The notes under the pieces were generated by a model. It saw nothing but the letters and a program-made list of their open reading frames with translations, was not told where the DNA came from and did not search any database. The position numbers were made by a program, and so were the translations under genes. From CALGSZ01 sp042408955 (lineage in GTDB: Bacteria > Chloroflexota > Chloroflexia > Thermomicrobiales > UBA6265): 64,000 bases of DNA. Of this stretch, positions 26,002 to 34,787 are shown piece after piece. Position 1 is the stretch's first letter, and each line of letters opens with the position of its first letter. The stretch is from contig JBHOQQ010000136.1 of NCBI GenBank assembly GCA_042408955.1, positions 1-64,000 on the forward strand, read 5' to 3'.

Positions 26002-27108
26002 GTGCGGTTCGACGAGCGGCGTACACACGCCAAAACCGGATGGGCCATGGGGCTTGCTACGGTGGCCCTAGCGGTCGCCGGGTTCCTATCTGGCTGCATG
26101 GAATCGGGTGAAAGCCCGCTCACGACGAAGCAACCCGGTGCAGCGCCGACGGCGACGAGCGGGAGCGCGTCGGTGACACCGGCTCTCGGCATGAGCGCGT
26201 CGCCTGTAACTCTGCCAGGAACACCCACGAGCAACGCGCGCTCCGATGCAGTTGCCCACCTGCTCGAAGGCGAACGCGGTATCATCGGTGTCGTGATGGC
26301 CAGACCCGAAGGCGACATGCTGGTCAGCCGCAACGCCGATACTCCCTTCATTGCCGCGAGTCTCTATAAGCTCATCCTTTTAGCCGACATCTACCGGCGC
26401 ATCGAGGCGGGTGAGCTAGCGTTGTCGGATTCTTTGGTGCTGCGACGTGATTACTTCCCAGCCGCCGGGGAGCTACCCGATGGCTATTGGGATGAGGACG
26501 CTCTCGGATCCTCCGTGACCGTTGAAGAAGCGCTGTTTGCCACGGGAGCCTACTCAAGCAACATTGGCGCGCGGGCACTCCTTTCTCTCACCGACACAGC
26601 GTCGCTCAATGCAATGGCGCAACGCCTTGGATTGACCTCCACACACCTGTTTGTCGCAGACCTCGATCAGCTCGCTGATTGGCCACCACAGCCCGGTCCA
26701 GGGACGTCCGCGGCGGACCTGCGCGTTGCCATTGATTTCATCACCACGTCGGCAGCAGAGGGTCCGGTCAACATCACAACGCCGCGAGATATGGCGCGTT
26801 TCTTCGAGCTCCTTTGGAAGGGTGAGGTCGTCAGCCCGAGCATCAGCACGGAAATCCTGCACATCCTCAGCCAGCAAGCCGTCGATGACCGGTTCCCCTT
26901 TCTCGTCCCAACATCGGCAATTGTGGCGCACAAGACCGGGAACCTCGATCACGTGGTTCATGATGTGGGCATCATTCAGGCACCGGATGGACCAATCATT
27001 GTCGCCGCGATGGTCGAAGCTGCACCAGACGATGATCGAGCGACGCAGATTATCCAGCGGCTCGCACGTATCGCCTACGGCAGGTACGACATCCCCGCGC
27101 TTCGCTAA
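26002..27108 (+). CDS. Lipoprotein with class A beta-lactamase-like serine hydrolase domain
   Basis: About 368 residues. From the GTG at 26002 there is a charged n-region, hydrophobic core and lipobox LSGC, so the mature protein is predicted to be lipid-anchored. A Thr/Ser/Pro-rich linker of about 50 residues follows. The catalytic domain has IAASLYK (S-x-x-K), YSSN in place of the SDN triad, and AHKTGN (KTG). This matches the beta-lactamase2 family, which includes true beta-lactamases and uncharacterised cell-wall hydrolases; resistance cannot be inferred. No Glu166-type omega loop is identified. It diverges from dprA. The frame is also open from a GTG at 25927. Confidence 0.8.
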   Translation: MRFDERRTHAKTGWAMGLATVALAVAGFLSGCMESGESPLTTKQPGAAPTATSGSASVTPALGMSASPVTLPGTPTSNARSDAVAHLLEGERGIIGVVMARPEGDMLVSRNADTPFIAASLYKLILLADIYRRIEAGELALSDSLVLRRDYFPAAGELPDGYWDEDALGSSVTVEEALFATGAYSSNIGARALLSLTDTASLNAMAQRLGLTSTHLFVADLDQLADWPPQPGPGTSAADLRVAIDFITTSAAEGPVNITTPRDMARFFELLWKGEVVSPSISTEILHILSQQAVDDRFPFLVPTSAIVAHKTGNLDHVVHDVGIIQAPDGPIIVAAMVEAAPDDDRATQIIQRLARIAYGRYDIPALR

Positions 27109-27488
27109 CGTCCTTCTTGCAACACACCGCGGCACGCCTTTGAGCAAGCGGCCCGCCAAGCCCATTACATTTGGACCTCTGTAGCAGCCGCAAACGTTGT
27201 GACCGGCAATGCGTGGTTGTTATTATCCGAAATGAAAGCGGGTCAGGTAGGCTTGGCGGCATCGGCGCGATGGGAGAGCCGGGCGCCCAATATTGAAAAC
27301 GCCAAAGGCGTACCTTGCGGCACCATTGTTGCATGACGGTAACGACAGCTTGAGCAGCAACGATGATAAGCGGGATCGCGGGAACGCATAATCGAATTCC
27401 TGGTCACGCTTCAGCGCCGTCGTGCGGAGCAGGATACCCTGTCCGGGTCGGAAGCTGATCGGTGCCACACCTGCGCAGGATACTCACG
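27109..27488. other. Intergenic stretch with a possible promoter
   Basis: No convincing gene. A candidate promoter, TTGTGA (27197-27202), 18 bases, TATTAT (27221-27226), could drive the M50-CBS gene. A 34-codon frame starts at 27232, where the transcript would begin, but lacks any recognisable feature. Confidence 0.4.
27197..27226 (+). promoter_or_regulatory. Candidate promoter upstream of the M50-CBS gene
   Basis: TTGTGA, 18-base spacer, TATTAT. The -10 is good and the -35 fair; the predicted leader would be about 255 nt. Confidence 0.45.
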
Positions 27489-28643
27489 ATGCGCTCGCTC
27501 ACACTGGGACAACTCCATGGCATCGACGTTCGGGTTCACCCGACGTTTGCCCTTGTCCTGGTGTGGATCATCTACCACTGGGGCATCGTCGAGGGTGGTG
27601 GGATCTTCTCCATTGCCTACGGCATGCTATTGTGCGGCTTTGTCTTCGCGTTTGTACTCCTGCATGAGTTCGGCCACAGCCTGATGGCCCTCCACTACGG
27701 CATCCGCGTGCGCGATATCACGCTCGTTCCCTTTGGGGGTGTCGCGCGCGTCGAGCACATTCCAACACGGCCCGGCATCGAGGCGCTCATCGCCATTGCC
27801 GGTCCAGCCATCAACGTTGCGCTTGCCATGTTGCTGCTGCCACTGCTGACCTTCACTGGCATCGTTCGTGGCTTCGACTCGGTCGGTGATTTCCTTGAAG
27901 ACTTGAACCAGATTGCCCCAAGCGGATTGCTTTCCTACCTCTTTGTCGCCAACGTGATGATTGTGGCCTTCAATCTTCTTCCTGCGTTCCCAATGGACGG
28001 TGGCCGGCTGTTGCGCGCCGGGCTGTCGACCATCCTGACCCGGGAGGAGGCGACCCGAATCGCGGTCACCCTCGGAGTGATCGTTTCCATTGGAATCGCC
28101 ACGCTCGGGTTATGGTGGCAGGATTATGTCTTGCCCATCATTGCCATTTTTGTCGTCATCGCTGCCTACGCCGAGGGTCGAGTTGTCCGCCTAGAAGAGG
28201 CGATGCGGCGCCTGCGCGTCGGGCAGTTTGCCGTCTGGGATCGGGGCGGTGTTGAGGAAGATGATCTGTTGTCGTATGCGCTGCGCGGTGGTCCCCGCGA
28301 TGTTGTCGTCACCAGGGACGGGCGGGTTGTCGGGATGGTTTGGCGCAGCGAGTTGCTTCGCGTGTTGCACGGCGAGGCCGATCATGTGACGGCCGGTGAG
28401 GCGATGGATCCCAACGTGGCCACAGCCGATGCAGATGAGTCGGTGTACGACGTCCAACGCAAAATGCAACTCCTCAATCAATGGACGATCCCGGTAACGG
28501 AGGGTGGTCTGTATCGCGGCGTCTTTACCGCGGACCGGGTCATCCACGTCTACCGGTATTTGAACGCCCAATCGCCCGAGCGACGCCGGTGGCAAGAAGT
28601 TGCCGGAGCAGTCGGAGAGCTGTTCCGTACCGTCGGTCGCTAG
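27489..28643 (+). CDS. Site-2 protease-like zinc metallopeptidase (M50) with CBS pair
   Basis: 384-residue membrane protease. The first spans hold VLLHEFGHSLMALHYG (HExxH zinc site); VPFGGVARVEHI and the second metal site NLLPAFPMDGGRLLRA follow. After six hydrophobic segments, residues of about 255-360 form two CBS motifs (DVVVTRDGRVVGMVWRSELLRVL; TADADESVYDVQRKMQLLNQWTIPVTEGG), likely sensing a nucleotide. Such S2P proteins cut membrane-embedded regulators or secretion remnants; the substrate here is unknown. I use the ATG at 27489 with AGGA 8 bases upstream. Confidence 0.9.
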   Translation: MRSLTLGQLHGIDVRVHPTFALVLVWIIYHWGIVEGGGIFSIAYGMLLCGFVFAFVLLHEFGHSLMALHYGIRVRDITLVPFGGVARVEHIPTRPGIEALIAIAGPAINVALAMLLLPLLTFTGIVRGFDSVGDFLEDLNQIAPSGLLSYLFVANVMIVAFNLLPAFPMDGGRLLRAGLSTILTREEATRIAVTLGVIVSIGIATLGLWWQDYVLPIIAIFVVIAAYAEGRVVRLEEAMRRLRVGQFAVWDRGGVEEDDLLSYALRGGPRDVVVTRDGRVVGMVWRSELLRVLHGEADHVTAGEAMDPNVATADADESVYDVQRKMQLLNQWTIPVTEGGLYRGVFTADRVIHVYRYLNAQSPERRRWQEVAGAVGELFRTVGR

Positions 28644-28671
28644 CGCTGCAACCCGTTCCAAGCACCGGCAC

Positions 28672-28700
28672 TTGACCCCATTAGCCGGCAGGAGTAGGAT
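28672..28700 (+). promoter_or_regulatory. Promoter of the Rrf2-cysteine desulfurase pair
   Basis: TTGACC (28672-28677), 17-base spacer, TAGGAT (28695-28700), 43 bases before the Rrf2 start. An IscR-like autoregulator would be expected to bind close to here, but I cannot identify its operator. Confidence 0.7.
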
Positions 28701-28742
28701 CGAAGCAGCCAAGGCCGCCTGTACCAGCGGCGTGGAGGCGAT

Positions 28743-29207
28743 ATGAAGGTATCAACGCGAGGCGAATATGGTGTCCGGGCGATGGTGGCGCTCGCTCGCA
28801 ACTATGGGGTTGGCCCCATGTCCATTGCGGCGATGGCCAAGGAGTCGTCCGTCCCGTATGCCTATCTTGAACAATTGATTGTCCCATTGCGACGAGCGGG
28901 TCTTGTCACGAGCAAGCGGGGAGCGCACGGTGGATACCAGCTTGCGCGGCCGCCCGAGCAGGTGCGCGTGGGCGAGATCTATCGCGTCATGGAAGGCCCA
29001 GTGGCGCCGATGGACTGCGTGTCGGAGAACGTGCAAGACCAGACCTGCCCGCTGATTGAGGGCTGCGAAACCCGGCCGGTTTGGCTCAAGGTCCGCGACT
29101 CCATCGTGGAGGCCCTGGATTCGTTGACGCTTGCCGATCTCGTCAGCCAGAGCAAGCGCCGTCCGCCTCGCGGCTCAACGCGCGTCACTGAGCGCGTGCC
29201 CGCCTAG
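28743..29207 (+). CDS. Rrf2-family transcriptional regulator (IscR-like)
   Basis: 154 residues with the Rrf2 winged helix-turn-helix (MKVSTRGEYGVRAMVALARNY, SVPYAYLEQLIVPLRRAGLV, GAHGGYQLARPP). Three cysteines in the effector loop (MDCVSEN, QTCPLIEGC) match the Fe-S ligand region of IscR/NsrR-type members; spacing is C-x10-C-x5-C, slightly different from IscR. It starts 6 bases after GGAGGCG. The cysteine desulfurase gene follows at 29259, so it likely tunes Fe-S assembly in response to cluster status. The C-terminal tail is basic. Confidence 0.9.
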   Translation: MKVSTRGEYGVRAMVALARNYGVGPMSIAAMAKESSVPYAYLEQLIVPLRRAGLVTSKRGAHGGYQLARPPEQVRVGEIYRVMEGPVAPMDCVSENVQDQTCPLIEGCETRPVWLKVRDSIVEALDSLTLADLVSQSKRRPPRGSTRVTERVPA

Positions 29208-29258
29208 GCGGTCTGCACTCCTCCCCTGCCGCCCGCTCCACCGGATGGTGCTGCCACG

Positions 29259-30452
29259 ATGCCTATCCATCCACGTGAGGATGTGATCTACCTGGACCAC
29301 GCGGCCACGACGCCGGTCGATCCGGTCGTCGTTGAGGCCATGCTGCCCTTCTTCACCGAGCATTTCGGCAATCCGTCGAGCATTTATCAGCTCGGGCAAG
29401 ATGCACGGGCGGCGCTTGACCGCGCCCGCGCCGCTGTTGCGCGCGTGCTGCACTGCCAGCCCGCCGAGGTACTCTTCACGAGCGGCGCGACCGAGAGCGA
29501 TAACCTCGCGCTGATCGGCGTTGCGTGGTATCACCGGCTTCAGACGCCCGATGGCCCTCCGCCGCACATCGTAACGACCGCGATCGAGCACCACGCGGTG
29601 CTGCACACGGCCGCGTGGCTGGAGCGCCAGGGCTTCTCGGTGACGTACGTTCAGCCCGATGCCGAGGGCTTCATCAATCCGGACGATATCGCACGAGCCA
29701 TCCGCCCGGAAACGCGGCTGGTGTCGGTGATGTATGCCAACAATGAGATCGGCACGATTCAGCCCATCGCCGAGATCGGGCGCCTGGCACGCGAGCGGGG
29801 AATCACGTTTCACACAGACGCCGTTCAGGCCGCTGGCTTATTGCCCCTGGACGTCGAAGCGCTGAATGTCGATCTGCTCTCCCTTTCTGCCCACAAATTT
29901 TATGGCCCGAAGGGTGTCGGCGTGCTCTACATCCGCAAGCAGACGCCGATCGCCTACCAGCAGCATGGAGGTGGGCAGGAAGGAGGGAAGCGGGGCGGCA
30001 CTGAGAACGTGCCTGGCATTGTGGGCATGGCAGTCGCTCTCCAGCGCGCGGACGCCGAGCGGGTTGCCTACAATGCTCACTGCTCCTCCCTGCGCGACCG
30101 GCTCTGGCAAGGCATCCAGGAGCGGATTCCAGATGCGAAACTCAACGGTACTGCTGATTGGAGTCGCCGCCTGGCCAACAATCTGAACGTGGCGATTCCG
30201 GGCGTCCAGGGTGAAACCGTGTTGCTTAGCCTCGACATGCAAGGCATTGCCGCCTCTGCTGGGTCGGCCTGCACCACCGGCCGCTCCGATCCGAGTCACG
30301 TGCTGCTCGCGATTGGTCTGCCGGAAGAGCGCTGCCGCGCGAGCTTGCGCTTGACCGTGGGCTGGGCCAACACCGCTGAGCAGATGGACGAGACAGTGGA
30401 AACGCTCGCCGACGTCGTGGCGCGCATTCGCCAGCTCGCTGGGGTCTCATAG
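29259..30452 (+). CDS. iscS: Cysteine desulfurase (IscS/NifS class I)
   Basis: 397-residue PLP enzyme that takes sulfur from cysteine for Fe-S clusters and tRNA thiolation. The N-terminus VIYLDHAATTPVDP, the LFTSGATESDNLAL substrate region, TAIEHHAVLHTA, FHTDAVQAAG, the PLP lysine in SLSAHKFYGPKG and GGQEGGKRGGTENVPG are intact. The catalytic cysteine sits in SAGSACTTGRSDPSHVL, a loop of class I length. Directly behind the Rrf2 regulator, but no iscU, nifU or mnmA gene follows, so the sulfur acceptor is encoded elsewhere. Confidence 0.95.
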   Translation: MPIHPREDVIYLDHAATTPVDPVVVEAMLPFFTEHFGNPSSIYQLGQDARAALDRARAAVARVLHCQPAEVLFTSGATESDNLALIGVAWYHRLQTPDGPPPHIVTTAIEHHAVLHTAAWLERQGFSVTYVQPDAEGFINPDDIARAIRPETRLVSVMYANNEIGTIQPIAEIGRLARERGITFHTDAVQAAGLLPLDVEALNVDLLSLSAHKFYGPKGVGVLYIRKQTPIAYQQHGGGQEGGKRGGTENVPGIVGMAVALQRADAERVAYNAHCSSLRDRLWQGIQERIPDAKLNGTADWSRRLANNLNVAIPGVQGETVLLSLDMQGIAASAGSACTTGRSDPSHVLLAIGLPEERCRASLRLTVGWANTAEQMDETVETLADVVARIRQLAGVS

Positions 30453-30891
30453 CCGAGATAATTGTCTATCGTTTTGGTGAAAGCTCCCGGCAGCGACGTT
30501 GTCCAGATGTCCCGCAACGCAACGGAGGGGCGATTCTCGCTTGGCTCAGGATGAGGGGAATAGCGAGCTATTGTTCAACGTCCACGCCGCTCCCGAATTG
30601 ACCACAGGCCAACGGCGCTCGTCGTTCGCTGGGACCCGCGCGGGCCTGAAACGCCCTGGGAGCGCCGATCGAATCCGCCGTAGCAAGCTCTTTGATGGCG
30701 AGTGTCGGTTTCTCTCGTACCCCCTAGGGACTGAGTCACGCAGAGCCGTCTTCTGAGCTGAACCTGCCCCGGACGACACCGAAAGGTCAAAGAACGTTGG
30801 ACGTCAGCCCCCAGGATCAGGCCTCATCGCGAATCACCGTGCCTTGCCACGCGTACCGTAACTGCACGGGTGCAGTGGTTCCGATTCGCGA
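30453..30891. other. Convergent intergenic region with nested inverted repeats
   Basis: Between iscS (plus) and scpB (minus). Short open frames on the minus strand lack ribosome sites and plausible composition. The only structure is the nested inverted repeat at 30826-30892. Confidence 0.45.
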
Positions 30892-30892
30892 T
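30826..30892. repeat. Nested inverted repeat at the scpB 3' end
   Basis: A perfect 10-bp outer stem (ATCGCGAATC at 30826-30835; GATTCGCGAT at 30883-30892) encloses a perfect 7-bp hairpin ACTGCAC-GG-GTGCAGT (30861-30876). The right arm touches the scpB stop codon. There is no U-run, so it may stabilise the mRNA end or act with a factor. Confidence 0.5.
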
Positions 30893-31575
30893 CACACCGA
30901 TCCGGCGCCGTTGCTGGGATGTTCCGCTTGGGCTCCGGCAATGGCCTGCGTCAATGTCGCCCGGAGGTCCCGGCCATCAACCTGGCCGAGAGGCGGCAGG
31001 TCCGCCAGTGATTTCAGGCCGAAATGCGCCAGGAATTCTGGCGTCGTCCCATATTGCAGGGGATTGCCCGCCGTTTGCAGGCGGCCAACGACCTCGATGA
31101 GTCCACGAGACAGCAGCGTGGCGAGCACACCAGAGCAATCGACGCCCCGCACGGCCTCGATTTCAGCGCGGGTGACGGGCTGCTGATAGGCAATAATCGC
31201 CAGGGTTTCCAACGCAGCCGTGGACAGCCGGGTCTCGCGCTCTAGGCCGAGAAAGCGTCGCACGTACGGGGCAAAGCGCGGGGCAGTCGCCAGTTGAATG
31301 CGATCCCCATGTCGCTGGACAACCCAACCTCGACCAGCGGCCCGCTCGAGCTGCTGAAGAGCTTGTTCGATTCGGTGAGGTGCGACTCCTGCTGCCCGCG
31401 CCAGCTCGTCAAGCGTCGCTGGTGCTGGGGTCACCAGCAGCAGTGCCTCAACAAGGGCAGCAAGCTCCTCATCAGGCAGCGACTCTGGAGGCAACTCGAG
31501 TGTCAGGTTCGCAGGCTGCGCCTCGGATGCGGTTTCGCTCGTCACGGCGTGCGGCAGTAGCTGATTGGACATCAT
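30892..31575 (-). CDS. scpB: Segregation and condensation protein B
   Basis: 227 residues, kleisin-associated subunit of the SMC-ScpAB condensin. Two winged-helix domains: LPDEELAALVEALLLVTPAPATLDELARAAGV near residue 33, and TRLSTAALETLAIIAYQQPVTRAEIEAVRGVDCSGVLATLLSRG-type sequence at about 115-160, the most conserved part of the family. The end (GQVDGRDLRATL) is extended by about 15 residues. The gene starts 3 bases beyond the scpA stop, so the two are co-translated. No smc gene is in the window. Confidence 0.93.
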   Translation of the reverse strand: MMSNQLLPHAVTSETASEAQPANLTLELPPESLPDEELAALVEALLLVTPAPATLDELARAAGVAPHRIEQALQQLERAAGRGWVVQRHGDRIQLATAPRFAPYVRRFLGLERETRLSTAALETLAIIAYQQPVTRAEIEAVRGVDCSGVLATLLSRGLIEVVGRLQTAGNPLQYGTTPEFLAHFGLKSLADLPPLGQVDGRDLRATLTQAIAGAQAEHPSNGAGSV

Positions 31576-31578
31576 CGC

Positions 31579-32403
31579 CTAATCATCTCCCGAAAGGGCG
31601 ACAAGAGGATCGAGGAGGCCACGCCACCGCCCTGACCGGCGGCGCAGCGTGATGTCGCCGAACAGCTCTGGCTGATCCGCATCAACGACCCGCCGGCGAA
31701 TGAGCACCAGCACCGCGAGAAAAGCCGTCCGCACTTCATGTGCGTCCTGACACTCCCTGGCAACGCGGCTGAATGGCACGTCGCTCCGGCCAGCCAGCAG
31801 GCGTAACACTCGCTCCACCATGGCCGCGAGAGAGATCATCGGGCGTGCGGTGATGATCTCGCGCGGCGATGGAATCATCGCAAGACGTCGCCGCAACGCC
31901 TTCGCGAGCCACGATGCCTCATGCGCCGCCAGCCTCGGTGGCTCCACTGGCGCTGGCACGGTCAATGCGTGCCGCGCCCGAGGATAGGCACCAACTCCGA
32001 GCTGATCTCGATGCGCAAGCTCAATCGCCGCGCGCTTGATCGCCTGATACTCGATCAACTGTTGCGCAAGATCTCCCGATTCGGTCTCATCATCCTCAGT
32101 TGCCGGGCGTGGCAGCAGCGACCGGGATTTCAGCAGCACCAAGCGAGCGCCGACCGTGGCAAATTCAGCGAGCACCTGCGGCGAGACACTCCCGAGTGAT
32201 GCTACGTGCGCGAGAAATTGCTCGGTCACTGCCACCAACGAGACATCGGTAATTGGCAACTGATTTCGCTCAATCAAGCGCAGCAAGACGTCAAGCGGCC
32301 CCTCGAAGGTCGGTAGCCGCAGTTGATAGTCGTGCAGAATTGGTGTCTCTGGCGCCACAGCATCCACAGTGACGAGTGTACGCGATTGTTCGTACACCGT
32401 CAT
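31579..32403 (-). CDS. scpA: Segregation and condensation protein A (kleisin)
   Basis: 274 residues. The N-terminal SMC-binding motif YQLRLPTFEGPLDVLLRLIERNQLPITDVSLVAVTEQFLAH is a hallmark of ScpA (FEGPLDLLL). The middle is charged and variable. The C-terminal winged helix (VSFSRVARECQDAHEVRTAFLAVLVLIRRRVVDADQPELFGDI-like sequence) binds the SMC cap. The ATG at 32403 directly abuts GGGAG; a GTG at 32397 gives better spacing and may be the true start. First of the scpAB pair. Confidence 0.92.
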   Translation of the reverse strand: MTVYEQSRTLVTVDAVAPETPILHDYQLRLPTFEGPLDVLLRLIERNQLPITDVSLVAVTEQFLAHVASLGSVSPQVLAEFATVGARLVLLKSRSLLPRPATEDDETESGDLAQQLIEYQAIKRAAIELAHRDQLGVGAYPRARHALTVPAPVEPPRLAAHEASWLAKALRRRLAMIPSPREIITARPMISLAAMVERVLRLLAGRSDVPFSRVARECQDAHEVRTAFLAVLVLIRRRVVDADQPELFGDITLRRRSGRWRGLLDPLVALSGDD

Positions 32404-32712
32404 CTCCCAGCAATGCAGCTGCTAAGCACGGTTCATGATCTGAGCGGCTGTGACGTTCGCTTCAGCCACAGCCCCAGCACGCTTGTGATCACCCTGGCCC
32501 CAAGTCAGGCCGGATCACCGCCTGCCGGCTTGCTCGCTGCCACGCTCTTCACCGCCCCCGCTGAGAGCCAGGAGCACGTGCCGCACGGGGCGAGGCTATG
32601 GCCAGCGGTTTCATCCTACCTTCATGTTCGGGTGGGAAGCTCACCCATGTGCGGCACGCATGGACGCGCCGTATTGCGATTCGATTGGAAGACACAAGGA
32701 GACCACGTCCAG
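32404..32712. other. Divergent intergenic region scpA / secreted protein
   Basis: No gene. It contains a 7-bp inverted repeat (GGCTGTG at 32446-32452, CACAGCC at 32467-32473) about 45 bases upstream of scpA that might be an operator. No strong promoter was recognised for either side. Confidence 0.35.
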
Positions 32713-33387
32713 ATGCATCCTCGAGCCGTGACATGGCTGACGCTCACAATCGTGCTTCTCACCCTGGGAGCGTGGGAAGCTCGCAGCGCTCACAAGGCTA
32801 CAGCTGCTCCTCAGCAGTGCGCTCGTGCGACGCCGGCGCCTCCCGCCGTGACATCTTTCTCTCCCACGCCACCACCCTCGGCTGCGCCCACCCAAGGATC
32901 CCTACCAACCGAGGAGAACGCACCAGGCGATATTCCAGACACGCAAGCGTTTGTGCCCTACACCTCGGTTGAGGGGGGCTACACGATTCTCATGCCGGAG
33001 GGATGGGCGCGAAGGGACGATGGTCCCAACGTGCAATTCTCCGACAAGCTGCACACGTTCTCCGTAGATGTGCGTTGCGCCAATTCTCCCCCGACGGTCA
33101 ACAGCGTGACCAGCAGCGAGGTTCCGGCATTAGCCAAGCAGGTTCCGGACTTCGAACTCATAGAGATTAAGGCGATTGATCTGCCCGCCGGTCCTGCGAT
33201 CTTGATTCGCTACCGGGCGAACTCCGTGCCAGATGAGGTGACTGGAAAACAGCACCGCCTCGACGTCGACCGCTATGAATTCTTCAAAGACGGCCGGTTG
33301 GTCGCGGTCTCATTGGCAGTGCCAGCCGGCTCCGACAACGCTGACGTCTCCAACCTGATCGCGCGGAGCTTCCAATGGGTATCATGA
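32713..33387 (+). CDS. Secreted protein with PsbP-like domain
   Basis: 224 residues. A signal peptide (MHPRAVTWLTLTIVLLTLGAW, then a cut near ARSAHKA) is followed by a Pro/Thr/Ser-rich linker and a domain of about 145 residues that begins YTSVEGGYTILMPEGW. This opening and the later LPAGPAILIRYRAN and DRYEFFKDGRLVAVSLAVPAG resemble PsbP/DUF1795-type folds, which often act as lipid or ligand handling domains outside the membrane. The frame is open upstream but without a ribosome site; AAGGAG lies about 11 bases before this ATG. It overlaps the next ABC ATPase by 13 bases, so it is probably the extracytoplasmic partner of that exporter. Confidence 0.7.
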   Translation: MHPRAVTWLTLTIVLLTLGAWEARSAHKATAAPQQCARATPAPPAVTSFSPTPPPSAAPTQGSLPTEENAPGDIPDTQAFVPYTSVEGGYTILMPEGWARRDDGPNVQFSDKLHTFSVDVRCANSPPTVNSVTSSEVPALAKQVPDFELIEIKAIDLPAGPAILIRYRANSVPDEVTGKQHRLDVDRYEFFKDGRLVAVSLAVPAGSDNADVSNLIARSFQWVS

Positions 33388-34052
33388 GCACTCCCGTACT
33401 CGAGGCACACGAGCTCTACCGCTTTTACCACACGGAGGAAGATGAGACCCTGGCATTACGCGGGGTTTCTCTGACCATCCACGCGGGCGAGTTCGTGGCC
33501 GTGGTCGGCCCCTCAGGCAGTGGCAAGTCAACGCTCCTCCAGTGCTTGGCCGGACTTGACGATCCCGACGGAGGCTGGGTCACTCTTGCTGGTGAACGCC
33601 TTTCACGACGGCTCGAGCCGGACCGCGCGCGCCACCGCGCCCAACGCATCGGGCTCCTCCTTCAATCGGACAATTTGCTACCCCACCTGACGATCGAAGC
33701 CAATCTCCGTGCAGCGACAGCGCTTGCGGGGAATCGTGACCGCTCCAAGATCCGCGCGCTCCTCGAGGATGTCGGACTATCGCACCGGGCAGCAGCGCTG
33801 CCATCGGAGGTCTCCGGTGGCGAGCTCGCTCGTGCAGGCGTCGCCCTCGCGTTGATCAACGATCCCCTTGTAGTGCTCGCCGACGAGCCGACCGGCGAGG
33901 TGGACGCGCTTAGTGAGGCGCGCGTGCTCATGCTCTTGCAAACCCACGCGCGCAATGGGAAGGCTGTTCTCGTTGTGACGCATAGCTCATCGGTTGCCCG
34001 CGTTGCCCATCGCATCCTCCACTTGGTTGATGGGAGGTTGGTCAATGACTGA
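33375..34052 (+). CDS. ABC transporter ATPase, MacB/LolD type
   Basis: 225 residues. Walker A GPSGSGKSTL, Q-loop LLLQSDNLLPHLTI, Walker B LVVLADEPTGEVD and H-loop VVTHSSS are intact. The signature region is unusual: VSGGELARAGVALAL, where the family normally has SGGQ/E-QQRVAIARAL, so the conserved Gln-Arg after the motif is lost. It partners the second ATPase and the FtsX-like permease in a mechanotransmission exporter. The last 8 bases overlap the next gene. It may be the non-canonical half of an asymmetric ATPase pair. Confidence 0.88.
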   Translation: MGIMSTPVLEAHELYRFYHTEEDETLALRGVSLTIHAGEFVAVVGPSGSGKSTLLQCLAGLDDPDGGWVTLAGERLSRRLEPDRARHRAQRIGLLLQSDNLLPHLTIEANLRAATALAGNRDRSKIRALLEDVGLSHRAAALPSEVSGGELARAGVALALINDPLVVLADEPTGEVDALSEARVLMLLQTHARNGKAVLVVTHSSSVARVAHRILHLVDGRLVND

Positions 34053-34761
34053 AGCCCTGGTCTTGGCAGATCATGTGTCCCGGAGGTTTGGCGATGGTGC
34101 CACCGCGACCGAGGCATTACGCGATGCGAGTTGTCTCATCAATCCCGGCGAGCGAATCGCGCTGACCGGCTCAAGTGGTAGTGGGAAATCGACATTGCTG
34201 CATCTGCTCGGTGGCTTGGACATGCCAACGCGTGGCACGGTTACGTGGCCAGCGCTTGGGACACGAGACCAGCTGCGTCCATGCAAGATTAGCTATGTCT
34301 TCCAGGGGCCGAGCCTGCTACCGGCCCTCTCCGTGATTGAGAACGTCCGTCTGCCGTTGCTCCTAGCCGGGCTGTCCGAGCAGGAAGCAGCACTGCGAGC
34401 GGCGGATGTGCTAGCACGCTTCGGCCTAAGCCAGCTCAGCGAAAAACTTCCCGAGGAACTATCGGGCGGTCAAGCGCAACGAGTAGCGATCGCCCGAGCA
34501 GTTGTCGTCCAACCCAAACTGCTCTTAGCCGATGAGCCGACCGGTCAACTCGACACAGCAACAGCTCTTCAGACCGTCATGACGCTCACCGAGCTGCTCG
34601 ATGAGCTGGGGAGTGCGCTGCTGCTCGCGACGCACGACCTGCGAGTCGCCGAGCGCTTTGCATACGTCTGGACTATGCGCGACGGGTACCTTGCCACAAG
34701 CTCGGCTTCAGCAATTCCCACACCTTCAGAGGAAGCGGCCCATCATCTTCAAGCTTGGTAA
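34045..34761 (+). CDS. ABC transporter ATPase, MacB/LolD type
   Basis: 238 residues from the ATG at 34045, preceded by GGGAGG. Walker A GSSGSGKSTL, Q-loop YVFQGPSLLPALS, a canonical signature LSGGQAQRVAIARAV, Walker B LLLADEPTGQLD and H-loop LATHDLRVAE are all intact. It differs clearly from the preceding ATPase, whose signature is altered, so the two probably form a heterodimer with one full catalytic site. Coupled by overlap to the ATPase upstream and followed at 34788 by the permease. Confidence 0.9.
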   Translation: MTEALVLADHVSRRFGDGATATEALRDASCLINPGERIALTGSSGSGKSTLLHLLGGLDMPTRGTVTWPALGTRDQLRPCKISYVFQGPSLLPALSVIENVRLPLLLAGLSEQEAALRAADVLARFGLSQLSEKLPEELSGGQAQRVAIARAVVVQPKLLLADEPTGQLDTATALQTVMTLTELLDELGSALLLATHDLRVAERFAYVWTMRDGYLATSSASAIPTPSEEAAHHLQAW

Positions 34762-34787
34762 CGAGAGGACCGAAAGCGAGACATCAG

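Noticed and set aside
27232..27336. 34-codon frame starting where a transcript from 27197-27226 would begin (leaderless)
   Set aside because: No motif or hydrophobicity suggests a real peptide; the promoter itself is uncertain.
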